Shown: positions 15,726-23,923 of the stretch, one piece after another
Position numbering within the stretch: the first letter of the stretch is position 1
Layout of the letters: each line of letters starts with the position of its first letter
Assembly (NCBI RefSeq): GCF_000170895.1
Contig: NZ_ABCS01000031.1
Span: 1 to 64,000, forward strand
Length of the DNA: 64,000 bases
Direction: 5' to 3'
Origin: Plesiocystis pacifica SIR-1
GTDB lineage: Bacteria > Myxococcota_A > Polyangia > Nannocystales > Nannocystaceae
Made by a program: the position numbers and the translations under genes
The notes under the pieces: generated by a model
Seen by the model: the letters and a program-made list of their open reading frames with translations, nothing else
Databases searched by the model: none
What the model was told of the DNA's origin: nothing

Positions 15726-18700
15726 ATGAAGATCGAGGCGCGACAGCTCCGCGTCGCTGACGTGGTGCGGATCCCCGGCGACGGGGAGCGAGAGATTCGC
15801 AAGGTTCAGGCGGAGGGGGACCGGGTTCGGGTCTGGTTCCGACAAGCCGATGGGGGCGTCGCGGCCAAGCCGGATCGGAGCTGGGAGGTCGGCAAGGCGC
15901 TGGAGATCCAGCGACCGGGGAGCTTGTTTGGCGAGGAGACCGCGCAAGAGGCCAAGGCTGACCTGGTGCTGCGCTACAGCGTCGACGGGGGCGTGCTCTT
16001 GTGTGGCGACACGAAGACGCACAAGGACGTCATCAAGGCCCTGCGCTCGCCGTACCGCTTCCGTTACTCGCCCAACTTGCCCACGGGCTGTGGGTGGTAC
16101 GTCCAGCGAACCCGGGGGACGCAGCAGCCGCGGGCGAAGATCGAGGCCGTGGCGGCGCAGCTGCGGGGCCGGGGGGTCTCGGTGGCGGTCGAGTATGTAG
16201 AGGCGGGCACGAGCTCGGGCAAGAAGCCAGCGCTCGACATCGCCACCCTCGCGGCCTCGCACGGTATCCGGCCCGGAGATCGTCACCCAGACTTCCCGAA
16301 GCTCCGGGCAGCCTTCGAGGACGCCGAGTGTCAGGGGGTGGGGGCCAAGCTCCGAGCGTGGCTCAACAAGCATCGCCTGCTCCGCGCCGGAGAGGGCACC
16401 GAGGTGTTGGCCCGCGTCCGGGGCAAGCTCGCGTTCGAGTCCGGGGCCTGGCCCCCGGCTCCCGAGCGCGGCGAGACCTACGGCCGCGCGGAGTTCGGGG
16501 GGATCTTGCGCAGCATCGACGAGGACCCTCGGGTTGTGGCGGTCACCGAGTTCGCGCGCACGTGGAGGACCCAGCTCGAACAGGCCACGAAAGGCCATGT
16601 GCGGGATTGGTACTCGCGTTCGACCCTCGACGCCCGCGTCCGGGACTCGCCCTGGCAGATCCGGCGCAACTACGAAGGGCGGGCCTTTGAGGGGCTCCTC
16701 GGCAAGAACGAGCCCGCGACTCCAGCGCTGGCGAAGAAAGCCCACGCCGAGATCCTTGCGCGCCTCGAGGACTGGGACGAGCGCATGCGCTTGGCCCTCG
16801 ACCCGACGCTCTATGACGGCTCGCGCCGGGCCGAGGAGGTCTACACGCAGCTGTGTCGGATCGAGACCTCCGTGGCCCAGCGAGTGCTGTGGGACATCTA
16901 CGACGTCCGCTTTCCCGAGCGCGATGACGCCTCGCGGCTGTGCACGGGGGTCCTGAGCCTCGACAAACTCGAGGACAAGGCCGACGCCGACGACCGCGAG
17001 CGCGAGGCTCGGCACGCGAGGCAGAAGCTGGCGCGGCAGGCCGACGCTCGGGCCTTGCTCGAGGTCGTGCGCGAAGCGAAGAGCAAGGGCGAGCTGACGG
17101 AGCGTCGCTTCAACCTGGCGTACTGGCGCCTGCACCCCGAGCTGTCGAGCTACGACCGCGAGAACCGGCGACTGAAGGTCTATTGGGTCAAGGGGTTCTC
17201 CTCGGCTCAGCGTGGGGTCGCGCCCGCGGGGCGCAAGACCAAGGTCAAGCTGCGTGGACCCAAGGACCACGGCTTCTTCGCCGAGGGGCAGTACGCCAGC
17301 GAGGGCGACGCGATCGCGGCGCTCTTGGCCACCGTTCGGGAGGATACTGGCCAACCATCCGCGCCCAAGACCAAGAGCGCCGCGAAACCCAAGCCACCCA
17401 AGCATCCCCGAGCGAAGACCATGGCCAAGACGAGCCCCGAGATCCCGAAGAAGATCCAAGAACTCAACCAGGCCTGGGTCGCGCATCGCAAGAAGAGCTC
17501 GACGGTCTCGATTCGGTACTGGAAGAACATCCCGAAGACCTCGTGCTTTGTCCGCGAGGAGGGCGACGTCTCCGTGACGCTGTGCCCGGCGATCCAAAAA
17601 CACGCCGTGGGCACCTGCCCGCCGTCGATGGCCGGGCTCAACAACAAGTCGCGCTCGTTCATGCTCTGCCAGGTCGACGAGGACCCGGAGTTCTTCCCCA
17701 AGGCAGGCGGCGGGATCGCAGACGCGACCGCTGAGGCCCGCAACGCGGTGACGCGCAGCCGTGTGGGCAAGAGTAAGGCCGAAGGTCGCCCCGAGTTCAT
17801 CCCGGCCGCCGATGACTTCGAGGCACAGCAGTACTGGTTGTCTCGGGTCGTGCCCACCGGCGTCATCTACGAGCGCGACAAGCCCTTTCGCTTGCACGGG
17901 GTCACCCTGGCACCGCCTGCGGTCATCACCGCGGACGGCAAGGAGACCCCGATCAGCCGCTGGAGCGGAGCGCTGCCCGAGGGCGCCAAGATCGAGCCCC
18001 GGGTGAGGGCCATGGAAGACATGTCCATGGCCAGGCTGGTCGAGCGCCTCGGCGAGGACCTGCACGTCTACGCTGGCGCTGTTGCTCCTTCGACCGTGGG
18101 GCACGTACTCGCCAAGATCCCCAACAAGGTTCGGCCTCGCCTCGCCAAGCAAGGGCTGAGCGTCGCGGACGTCCAGCACGGACGGTTCAGCGGGCGCTCC
18201 GTCTATTGGCTCACGGATCCGGTCGAGGGCGTGACCTACGGGCCCGTCAACGCGCGGGGCAAGGCCGTGACGGCGAAGTCGATCCTCAAGCACTTCACGG
18301 CGAAGAAGGGGACGACGCTGGAGCTGGTCAGGCTGCCCAAGGGCATGAGCCTCGACGAGACGATCCTCGTGGCGATGGTGCTCAAGGGGCGACGCGGCTG
18401 GCTCGCGTGGAGCCGCAAGACGAAAGAGAGCCATTTCAAGGCCTTGGGCGAGCCCTGGGAGCTGCGTGGGACGTTGCCGCTGCGCACGGAGTGGAAGGCC
18501 AAGGGGGGCTTTGACGACTTCATGCACCGCATGGGGGCGACGCTGCTCGACCGCCTCGGAGATGACGAGACAGCGGCGTTTCGTGTGGCTGGGCCGTGGC
18601 TGGGGGCGCTCTTTCCTTCGGACTACGACAGCGCGCGGGTCACCTTTGACGCTCCGACGGGAGGGAACCTCGACGTGGCGCGGGTCGAGGCCGAGTACGC

Positions 18701-19640
18701 GGAGTACCTCGAGCTCGCGCAGCGGCACCCAAAGAACATCTCCCTCGCGCGGCTGGCGAAGCTCGGGCCCAAACGCGTGAAGTGGGCGAAGCAGTGGCGG
18801 CGGCGAGAGGTGCAGGCAGCGAAGCGGGCCGAGCGGGAGGCCGCGGCAGCGGAGAAGACCATGAACAAGAGCAGCAAGAAGGGGTCGAAGACGAGCAGGA
18901 AGTCGACCGCGGCGAAGAAGCCCACCGCAGCGAAGAAGTCGACCACGGCGAAGAAGCCGACGGCTGCGAAGAAGCCGACGGCGGCGAAGAAGCCGACGGC
19001 GGTGAAGAAGCCGACGGCGGCGAAGAAGTCGACGGCGGCGAAGAAGCCGACGGCGGCGAAGAAGCCGACGGCGGCGAAGAAGCCGACCGCGGCAAAGAAG
19101 GCCACCGCGGCGAAGAAGTCGACCACGGCGAAGAAGTCGACCACGGCGAAGAAGTCGACCGCGGTGAAGAAGCCGACCGCGGCGAAGATGCCCACCGCGG
19201 CGAAGAAGTCGACCAGGGCGAAGAAGTCGACCACGGCGAAGAAGTCGACCACGGCGAAGAAGTCGACCACGGCGAAGAAGTCGACCAGGGCGAAGAAGTC
19301 GGCCGCTAGCAGTCGCGGCGCGCTCAAGCTCGAGCGCAAGGATCTCGTCCGCTTCCGCAAGCGCTCCCAGATCGCGGCGGGTCTGGGGATCCGCGAGTCC
19401 GTCGTCCTCGAGGTCCAGATGATCGAGACGAACAACGGCCGCACCTCCGCCGTACTCAAGCTCCCCAAGGGCCGCAACGACGCATACATCCGCGTCCCCG
19501 TCGGTCACCTCGCGCTCGTCCAGCGCCACAACCCGCTCCCCGACGACGCGATCGCCTGCGCCGCCAAGCTCTCGCGCTTCCCGGGCCTGGTCACCAAGAA
19601 GACCCGCCGCATCCTCGCCGAGATGGCTGAGAGGTCCTGA
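15726..19640 (+). CDS. Large polyvalent protein with histone-H1-like Lys/Ala repeats
   Basis: 1304 residues from ATG 15726. The N-terminal 120 residues include YRFRYSPNLPTGCGWYVQRT, a motif resembling domains found in multi-domain proteins of plasmids and phages. The middle (about 120-1040) is a string of mixed domains without recognised active sites; the GTSSGKK near 160 does not fit a proper Walker A. Residues about 1045-1200 are a long Ala-Lys-Lys-Pro/Ser-Thr repeat like histone H1 or myxobacterial H1-like proteins, then a folded C-terminal domain of about 100 residues. It probably binds DNA through the repeat; a packaging, condensation or ejection role is inference. A 38-codon stub of a relative is at 43872. 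Confidence 0.75.
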   Translation: MKIEARQLRVADVVRIPGDGEREIRKVQAEGDRVRVWFRQADGGVAAKPDRSWEVGKALEIQRPGSLFGEETAQEAKADLVLRYSVDGGVLLCGDTKTHKDVIKALRSPYRFRYSPNLPTGCGWYVQRTRGTQQPRAKIEAVAAQLRGRGVSVAVEYVEAGTSSGKKPALDIATLAASHGIRPGDRHPDFPKLRAAFEDAECQGVGAKLRAWLNKHRLLRAGEGTEVLARVRGKLAFESGAWPPAPERGETYGRAEFGGILRSIDEDPRVVAVTEFARTWRTQLEQATKGHVRDWYSRSTLDARVRDSPWQIRRNYEGRAFEGLLGKNEPATPALAKKAHAEILARLEDWDERMRLALDPTLYDGSRRAEEVYTQLCRIETSVAQRVLWDIYDVRFPERDDASRLCTGVLSLDKLEDKADADDREREARHARQKLARQADARALLEVVREAKSKGELTERRFNLAYWRLHPELSSYDRENRRLKVYWVKGFSSAQRGVAPAGRKTKVKLRGPKDHGFFAEGQYASEGDAIAALLATVREDTGQPSAPKTKSAAKPKPPKHPRAKTMAKTSPEIPKKIQELNQAWVAHRKKSSTVSIRYWKNIPKTSCFVREEGDVSVTLCPAIQKHAVGTCPPSMAGLNNKSRSFMLCQVDEDPEFFPKAGGGIADATAEARNAVTRSRVGKSKAEGRPEFIPAADDFEAQQYWLSRVVPTGVIYERDKPFRLHGVTLAPPAVITADGKETPISRWSGALPEGAKIEPRVRAMEDMSMARLVERLGEDLHVYAGAVAPSTVGHVLAKIPNKVRPRLAKQGLSVADVQHGRFSGRSVYWLTDPVEGVTYGPVNARGKAVTAKSILKHFTAKKGTTLELVRLPKGMSLDETILVAMVLKGRRGWLAWSRKTKESHFKALGEPWELRGTLPLRTEWKAKGGFDDFMHRMGATLLDRLGDDETAAFRVAGPWLGALFPSDYDSARVTFDAPTGGNLDVARVEAEYAEYLELAQRHPKNISLARLAKLGPKRVKWAKQWRRREVQAAKRAEREAAAAEKTMNKSSKKGSKTSRKSTAAKKPTAAKKSTTAKKPTAAKKPTAAKKPTAVKKPTAAKKSTAAKKPTAAKKPTAAKKPTAAKKATAAKKSTTAKKSTTAKKSTAVKKPTAAKMPTAAKKSTRAKKSTTAKKSTTAKKSTTAKKSTRAKKSAASSRGALKLERKDLVRFRKRSQIAAGLGIRESVVLEVQMIETNNGRTSAVLKLPKGRNDAYIRVPVGHLALVQRHNPLPDDAIACAAKLSRFPGLVTKKTRRILAEMAERS
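18899..19308 (+). repeat. Tandem AAGAAG(T/C)CGAC/CCGACG repeat encoding Lys/Ala stretch
   Basis: In-frame degenerate repeats of about 15 and 24 bp encode AAKKPTAAKKSTTAKK-type sequence. Several sub-blocks are nearly identical, so copy number could vary by slippage and could be misassembled. Confidence 0.8.
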
Positions 19641-19642
19641 CG

Positions 19643-20278
19643 ATGATCGCCGTGCTGATCGGCCTGTCCCCCGTGCTCGCCTTCGGGGCCTTCGCCCTGG
19701 TCACGCATGTCCGGGCGAATCGGCTGACGATCCTCGACATGACCGCAGACACGCCGGAGAGCAAGCGGTCCAAGCGACGCGTCCCCGTCGACGCGGTCGT
19801 GCTTCACCAGATGTCCTTTTCCCGGGGGAGCGACCCGACCCGCTACCGCAAGGTCACCGCGCACTTCATCGTCCTGCCTGATGGGACCGTCGCTCAACTC
19901 CACCCCATGAGCGCGCGCTTGTCGGCCTCGGACGGCTTCAACTCGCGCTCGGTGGCGATCGAGTTCGCGGGCAACCTCCAGTCGGCCAAGGGCACGTGGT
20001 GGAAGCCCGACGTCTACGGCCGCGACGTGCTCACGCCGGCGCAGGCAGAGTCGGGTCGTCTGCTGCTTCGCCGGCTGCGAGCTGCAGGCATTCGCCAGGT
20101 CTACGCCCATCGGCAGAGCTCAGCCTCCCGGGGGAATGATCCGGGCCCAGAGATCTGGGCCGCCGTCGGCCAGTGGGGCATCGACGTCCTCGGCATGAGC
20201 GACGGCGGTCACGACTACGCGATCGACTCCGGGAGCCCGGTCCCCAGCGCTTGGCGCACCTACTCCGTCCACACCTGA
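19643..20278 (+). CDS. Membrane-anchored N-acetylmuramoyl-L-alanine amidase (PGRP-type)
   Basis: 211 residues. An N-terminal membrane helix (MIAVLIGLSPVLAFGAFALV) is followed by an amidase_2/PGRP domain. Visible signatures are VVLHQMSF (first zinc His), AHFIVLPDGTVAQLHP, SVAIEFAGN, and YAHRQSS...GNDPGPEIW (second His and the DPGP region). This family hydrolyses the amide bond between muramic acid and the peptide stem. It starts 2 bp after the 1304-residue gene. The N-anchor is unusual for a free phage endolysin and fits a wall hydrolase held on a membrane, in a virion or in the host envelope. Confidence 0.85.
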   Translation: MIAVLIGLSPVLAFGAFALVTHVRANRLTILDMTADTPESKRSKRRVPVDAVVLHQMSFSRGSDPTRYRKVTAHFIVLPDGTVAQLHPMSARLSASDGFNSRSVAIEFAGNLQSAKGTWWKPDVYGRDVLTPAQAESGRLLLRRLRAAGIRQVYAHRQSSASRGNDPGPEIWAAVGQWGIDVLGMSDGGHDYAIDSGSPVPSAWRTYSVHT

Positions 20279-20297
20279 ACCATCGAGGAAGATCACC

Positions 20298-20600
20298 ATG
20301 CAACCCAACCTGACCCCGTCCCAACTGTTCATGGAAGGCCTCGAGCAGCACTGCGCTGAAGTTGTGGCCGAAGCCGATGATCCCGAGTTCGCCGCCATGG
20401 TCGCGGAGTTCATGCGAGAGGTGCGCGACTACTGCTTGGACACGGGAGACTGGACGAGCGACTCGGAAGAGCACTTCGCCGTCCTCTTCGGGTGTCTCGC
20501 CAAGTTTGTCTGGACCAGCGTCGCGCACATGCGGACAGGAGCGTTCGAAGCGCCATATGAGCTCTCAGAGATCCTCGCACCCCATCGGGAGCGCTCCTAG
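20298..20600 (+). CDS. Small acidic helical protein
   Basis: 100 residues from ATG 20298 (MQPNLTPSQLFMEGLEQHCA). Acidic and helical, no membrane segment and no known domain. It lies between the amidase and the excisionase-like gene on the same strand, with short gaps on both sides, and closes element 1 together with them. Confidence 0.6.
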   Translation: MQPNLTPSQLFMEGLEQHCAEVVAEADDPEFAAMVAEFMREVRDYCLDTGDWTSDSEEHFAVLFGCLAKFVWTSVAHMRTGAFEAPYELSEILAPHRERS

Positions 20601-20602
20601 CC

Positions 20603-20791
20603 ATGAACCCGCGAGCCGCGAGCTTGCCTGAGTACCTCAAGGCCGAGGAGCTCGCGGCGCTGTTGAGAGTCAGCCGCAAGACGATCTACGAAGCGGTCGC
20701 GCGCGGTGAGATCCCGGGGGTGTTGCGTGTTGGACGGTTGATCCGCTTCCGGCGTGACGCCGTGCTCGAGTGGCTCGCCGACACGGGTTGA
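20603..20791 (+). CDS. Excisionase/AlpA-like helix-turn-helix protein
   Basis: 62 residues from ATG 20603. The sequence YLKAEELAALLRVSRKTIYE then GEIPGVLRVGRLIRFRRDAV is the winged MerR-like helix-turn-helix of excisionase (Xis/HTH_17) proteins. Such proteins act as recombination directionality factors or small regulators of mobile elements. It marks the end of element 1, followed 26 bp later by a strong hairpin. A tyrosine recombinase is present at 44106, far away. Confidence 0.8.
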   Translation: MNPRAASLPEYLKAEELAALLRVSRKTIYEAVARGEIPGVLRVGRLIRFRRDAVLEWLADTG

Positions 20792-20817
20792 AGCTCGAGC
20801 TCCCCCTCACGAGGTGC

Positions 20818-20856
20818 AAGAAGCCGGCCTCGCTGAATCAGCGAGGCCGGCTTCTT
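20818..20856 (+). terminator. Strong hairpin terminator after element 1
   Basis: Nearly continuous perfect inverted repeat: AAGAAGCCGGCCTCGCTGA pairs with TCAGCGAGGCCGGCTTCTT around one unpaired base, giving a stem of up to 19 bp before loop strain. It lies 26 bp after the excisionase-like gene. The right arm ends in CTTCTT, a weak T tract. Confidence 0.7.
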
Positions 20857-21026
20857 CGTGTCGCAGCACATGTGCTGTCGTTGTGCTGCGAGTCTGCGGT
20901 TCCACCGTGGAAGAGGTGGACGAGAGGGATAGAGAGGGATCTGGGGAAAGGCCTGTCTTTTCGGCGGGTTGCGGGCCAAGATCCCGACATCGTTCAGGTT
21001 CTCCGCACCCCGGGTTAAAGATTGAC

Positions 21027-21118
21027 AGTCTCTGATAAGAAACTGACCACTCGGTAGTCAGCGAGGGCTCGCTTCATCCTTGGTAGGCCGAAGCCTCGCT
21101 TCGGTGACGGCTGATCTG
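21027..21118 (+). repeat. Dispersed repeat R3 (copy 1)
   Basis: About 90 bp including GACAGTCTCTGATA, CTCGGTAGTC, CCTTGGTAGGCCGAAGCCTC and GGCTGATCTGAG. The same blocks recur in the same order on the minus strand at 61105-61203. It contains a GAAGCCTCGCTTC hairpin. No reading frame is conserved between copies, so it is a non-coding element. Confidence 0.7.
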
Positions 21119-21120
21119 AG

Positions 21121-21380
21121 TCGTGGACGTGGGGCAGGGAGGGCGTGGCATCGTCCACGACGGCTAAAATCGTCAGAGACTGTGATTTACTCACAGTCTC
21201 TGAGTCGTGGACGTGGGGCAGGGAGGGCGTGGCGTCGTCCACGACGGCTAAACTAGACAGAGGGTCGGGCAAAACTCGTTTTGGCCGACCCTCTGAGTCG
21301 TGGACGTGGGGCAGGGAGGGCGTGGCATCGTCCACGACGGCTAAAATCGTCAGAGACTGTGAGTTGCTCACAGTCTCTGA
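21121..21380. repeat. Array of alternating palindromes (repeat R2 with spacer hairpins)
   Basis: Three copies of a 47-bp unit at 21121-21167, 21205-21251 and 21298-21344. Each is bounded by the inverted repeat TCGTGGACG / CGTCCACGA and ends CGGCTAAA. Between and after them are three more hairpins: 21174-21202 (CAGAGACTGTGA / TCACAGTCTCTG), 21258-21295 (CAGAGGGTCGG / CCGACCCTCTG type) and 21351-21379 (again CAGAGACTGTGA-type). A fourth R2 copy is at 58351-58397. The array lies just 3' of the RpoC-like gene and may end its transcription or act as a REP-like element. Confidence 0.8.
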
Positions 21381-21384
21381 GCCG

Positions 21385-22386
21385 TCAAAAGTCGTACTCG
21401 TCTTCGTCGTCGAGCAGCGGCGCCGAGGCAGGGCGGGGGAGCCCGTCCGCGCCTCGGCCCAACAGCGCGGGGATCGAGGGCAGCCCGAGGGCGTCGAGGC
21501 GCGCCCGAGCTGCGGCGCCCAGCGATCGAAGCGCCCGCCCGCGGATCTTCAGGGGCTCCGGCAACACCTCGTTGTGGACCAGGGCGTCGACGGCCCCCTG
21601 CAAAAAGCGGTACTCGTTGTGCAAGATGATCGCCGGGGCCTCGAGCTCGACCAGGCGGCGCAGGCGGTTGTTGCGGTTGACGATGCGCCGGTAGTGGTCG
21701 TTGAGGTCGGAGCTCGTCACGCGCCCGTCGTTGCCGACCTCGACGGGGCGGAGGCCCGCGGGCAGCACGGGCAAGACCGCGAGGGTCAGGTCCGTCGGGG
21801 TCAGGTACTCGGCCAGGGGCGCGAGGGCGTCGTCGGCGAACATGCGCTGCATGTCGACGCTGGCCAGGGCGTCGTGGATGGCCCGGCCGCCGAGGGTGTC
21901 GACCTCGGCGTCGCGGTCGATGCGGCCAACGCCGAGGAAGCGGGCGGCGCCTTCGCCCAGGGCGCCGAGCTGCTCGAGATCGAGGCCGAGCAAGCGCGCG
22001 ATGGCGGGGGCGAAGAGCGGGTGGACGACGGGGGCGACGAGCTCGACGTGGGCCATGCGCTCGCGCCGGACCGCGCTCGGCAGCACCTCGACGCCGCACT
22101 TTTCGCAGGTCGTCCCGCGGTGGCGCTCGCCCTGGTACTTGCCGCACAGGCAGCGCAGGTCCTCGGTCGGCCCGAAGATGCGCGCGCAGTGCAGGCCGCC
22201 GCGCTCGGGCTTGCGGGTGCGGGCGTTGATGGTCTCGGGCTTCTCGACCTCGCCGCGGGAGCGGGCGCGGATCTGGGCGGGTCCCATGAGCCGGGCGCGG
22301 GAGTCCTCGCCGCGGACGAAGAGCTCGACGCCGAGGGCCAGGAGCTCGGGGACCGCCGCGTCGACGAATTCGCCGCTTTCGTCCAT
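21385..22386 (-). CDS. Stand-alone N-terminal (clamp/zinc) fragment of RNA polymerase beta-prime
   Basis: 333 residues from ATG 22384-22386. Residues about 33-290 align with the start of RpoC: EVEKPETIN, KPERGGLHCARIFGP, the zinc-binding C79LC81GK...C94EKC97GVEV, VRRERMAHVEL, LAVLPVLPAGLRP and SSDLNDHYRRIVNRNNRLRR, then LQGAVDAL. After that point it diverges into a Pro/Leu-rich tail ending DDEDEYDF. It lacks everything from the switch and lid region on, including the catalytic NADFDGD, so it cannot be a working beta-prime. The frame is intact and starts cleanly, which argues for a functional paralogue, perhaps one that binds sigma, DNA or RNAP subunits. Not an rpoC gene. Confidence 0.85.
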   Translation of the reverse strand: MDESGEFVDAAVPELLALGVELFVRGEDSRARLMGPAQIRARSRGEVEKPETINARTRKPERGGLHCARIFGPTEDLRCLCGKYQGERHRGTTCEKCGVEVLPSAVRRERMAHVELVAPVVHPLFAPAIARLLGLDLEQLGALGEGAARFLGVGRIDRDAEVDTLGGRAIHDALASVDMQRMFADDALAPLAEYLTPTDLTLAVLPVLPAGLRPVEVGNDGRVTSSDLNDHYRRIVNRNNRLRRLVELEAPAIILHNEYRFLQGAVDALVHNEVLPEPLKIRGRALRSLGAAARARLDALGLPSIPALLGRGADGLPRPASAPLLDDEDEYDF

Positions 22387-22565
22387 GGCGCGATGCTAGC
22401 AGTCGCCCACCCCGGCCGCTCCGGGACCCATGATCCACGAAAGCATCGTCCACGGACTCAGCTGGCGTTGAACCCGTGGGCGGCTGTCTTTCTCGGTAGG
22501 GGCTGGGCGCCGATCTTCGCGGTCTCGAGAACCCATCGCGCCTGCGAGCCGTTAGCGGCCCCTCG

Positions 22566-23837
22566 ATGCTCGTCGAAGTACGCGTGAGCTACCGGGGCAC
22601 GACCCTCGACGTCATCCACCTCCGCGGCCGCGGGAGCTTCGCCATCGGCGAGAGCCCCGCGGCCGACCTGATCCTCGGCATCGGGAGCGATCGCCTCGAG
22701 GTGGTTCGCGTCGAGGGGGGACGGGTCTTTGTTCTGGGTGTGGGCGAGTGCGGCGCGAAGGGGGCGACCCTCGACTTCGACGAGGTGCGCGTCGAGGTCC
22801 GCCCCACGAGCGAGGCGCGGCTCGAGCGGAGCATCTCCGTGGCTCCGAGGACCCCAGAAGATAGGGGCTTCGCCGCCAGCCTCCTGGGCGTGCTCACCCT
22901 CGCCCTGACCTTCGCGGGCCTCATGCGAGCCACGCCGTCCCTCGAATTCATCGCGGCCGAGGCGTCGGAGCCTCGCTACACCCGCTACCTCGCCCCCGTG
23001 GACCGGCCGATCCCCGAGGCCATGAAGCTTCCCCCGCCGCCTCCACCACCTCCGCCGCCTCCGCCCATCTGCGAGCCCGGCAAGGTCGGGCAGGGCGGTC
23101 CGACGAAGGGCAAGGTCACCCGCGAGCGAGCGTCTGAGCGCGAGGGACGTGGCGGGACTCCTGGGCGACCGGGGCGGCCCGAGCCCCGGCGCGGTGCGAA
23201 GACGCGAGGCTTCGACCCCGAGCTGGCGCGACGCAACGCGGGGATCCTCGGCGCCCTCGCCGAGGAGCGGGGACACTTCTCGGCGAGCCCCTACGCGGGC
23301 AGCTTCGCCGTGGGGCACGACGACACCCTCTGGGAGGGGCTCGTGGGGACCGGGGGAGGGGGCGGCGCGGGCGGCCTGGGGCTGATCGGGACCGGCCGCG
23401 GAGGCGGAGGCACGGGCAGCGGCACGATCGGGCTGGGCAACACCGGGCTGATCGGCAAGGGCGGCGGTGGGTCGGGGAAGGGCTGCCGAAAGTGTCGCTC
23501 GCGTCGAAGCAAACGCCACGAGCTGCGCCTGGCTCGGACTCACGCGAGCGGTCACTACGACTCCACGGCGATCCGGCGTCAGACCAAGGCGCGGCTCCGC
23601 GGGCTGAACGCGTGCTTGAGCACGGCGGTGTCCAAGTCCAGGGACGACTCCCTGCGCGGGACCGTCGACCTGAGCTACACCATCGGCCACGACGGCGAGG
23701 TCCGGGGTGTGCTCGTCGATCACAGCCCGAGCCCGAGCTTGAGCCGCTGCATCACCCAGGACGCTCGGAGCTGGCGCTACGCGAAGGCCCCGGCGCCGAC
23801 GATCGTCAACCAGCGCTTCGAGATCAAGGTCCAGTGA
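22566..23837 (+). CDS. AgmX/PglI-type TonB-like envelope protein
   Basis: 423 residues from ATG 22566. The N-terminal 100 residues look like a beta-rich FHA-like or forkhead-type fold (GRGSFAIGESPAADLILGIG). A membrane helix (about 104-123) is followed by a Pro-rich stretch (KLPPPPPPPPPPPP), long Gly-rich linkers, a CRKCRS motif and a C-terminal domain of about 100 residues (LNACLSTAVS ... GTVDLSYTIGHDGEVRGVLV ... CITQDARSWRY) typical of AgmX/PglI C-terminal domains. These span the periplasm and are linked to motility and envelope functions in myxobacteria. The exact partner is unknown. Confidence 0.75.
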   Translation: MLVEVRVSYRGTTLDVIHLRGRGSFAIGESPAADLILGIGSDRLEVVRVEGGRVFVLGVGECGAKGATLDFDEVRVEVRPTSEARLERSISVAPRTPEDRGFAASLLGVLTLALTFAGLMRATPSLEFIAAEASEPRYTRYLAPVDRPIPEAMKLPPPPPPPPPPPPICEPGKVGQGGPTKGKVTRERASEREGRGGTPGRPGRPEPRRGAKTRGFDPELARRNAGILGALAEERGHFSASPYAGSFAVGHDDTLWEGLVGTGGGGGAGGLGLIGTGRGGGGTGSGTIGLGNTGLIGKGGGGSGKGCRKCRSRRSKRHELRLARTHASGHYDSTAIRRQTKARLRGLNACLSTAVSKSRDDSLRGTVDLSYTIGHDGEVRGVLVDHSPSPSLSRCITQDARSWRYAKAPAPTIVNQRFEIKVQ

Positions 23838-23923
23838 GGGTACGGGGACTCCATGCGTGGATGCATGGAGGCCCAACGAGATTCCGCGTACCGAGCGACC
23901 GCGGCCCGCACTACTCCAAGGGC

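Noticed and set aside
16200..16240. Walker A (GTSSGKK) in the 1304-residue protein
   Set aside because: The spacing and following residues do not fit GxxxxGK(S/T), there is no hydrophobic strand before it and no Walker B found.
14349..19529. 1726-codon minus-strand open frame opposite element 1 genes
   Set aside because: It is the antisense shadow of GC-rich coding DNA: Arg/Leu/Pro-rich with RRGRLLRRG repeats mirroring the Lys/Ala repeat, and it crosses several real genes.
21385..22386. Annotation as rpoC
   Set aside because: Only the N-terminal third is present, the NADFDGD active site is missing and there is no rpoB next to it.
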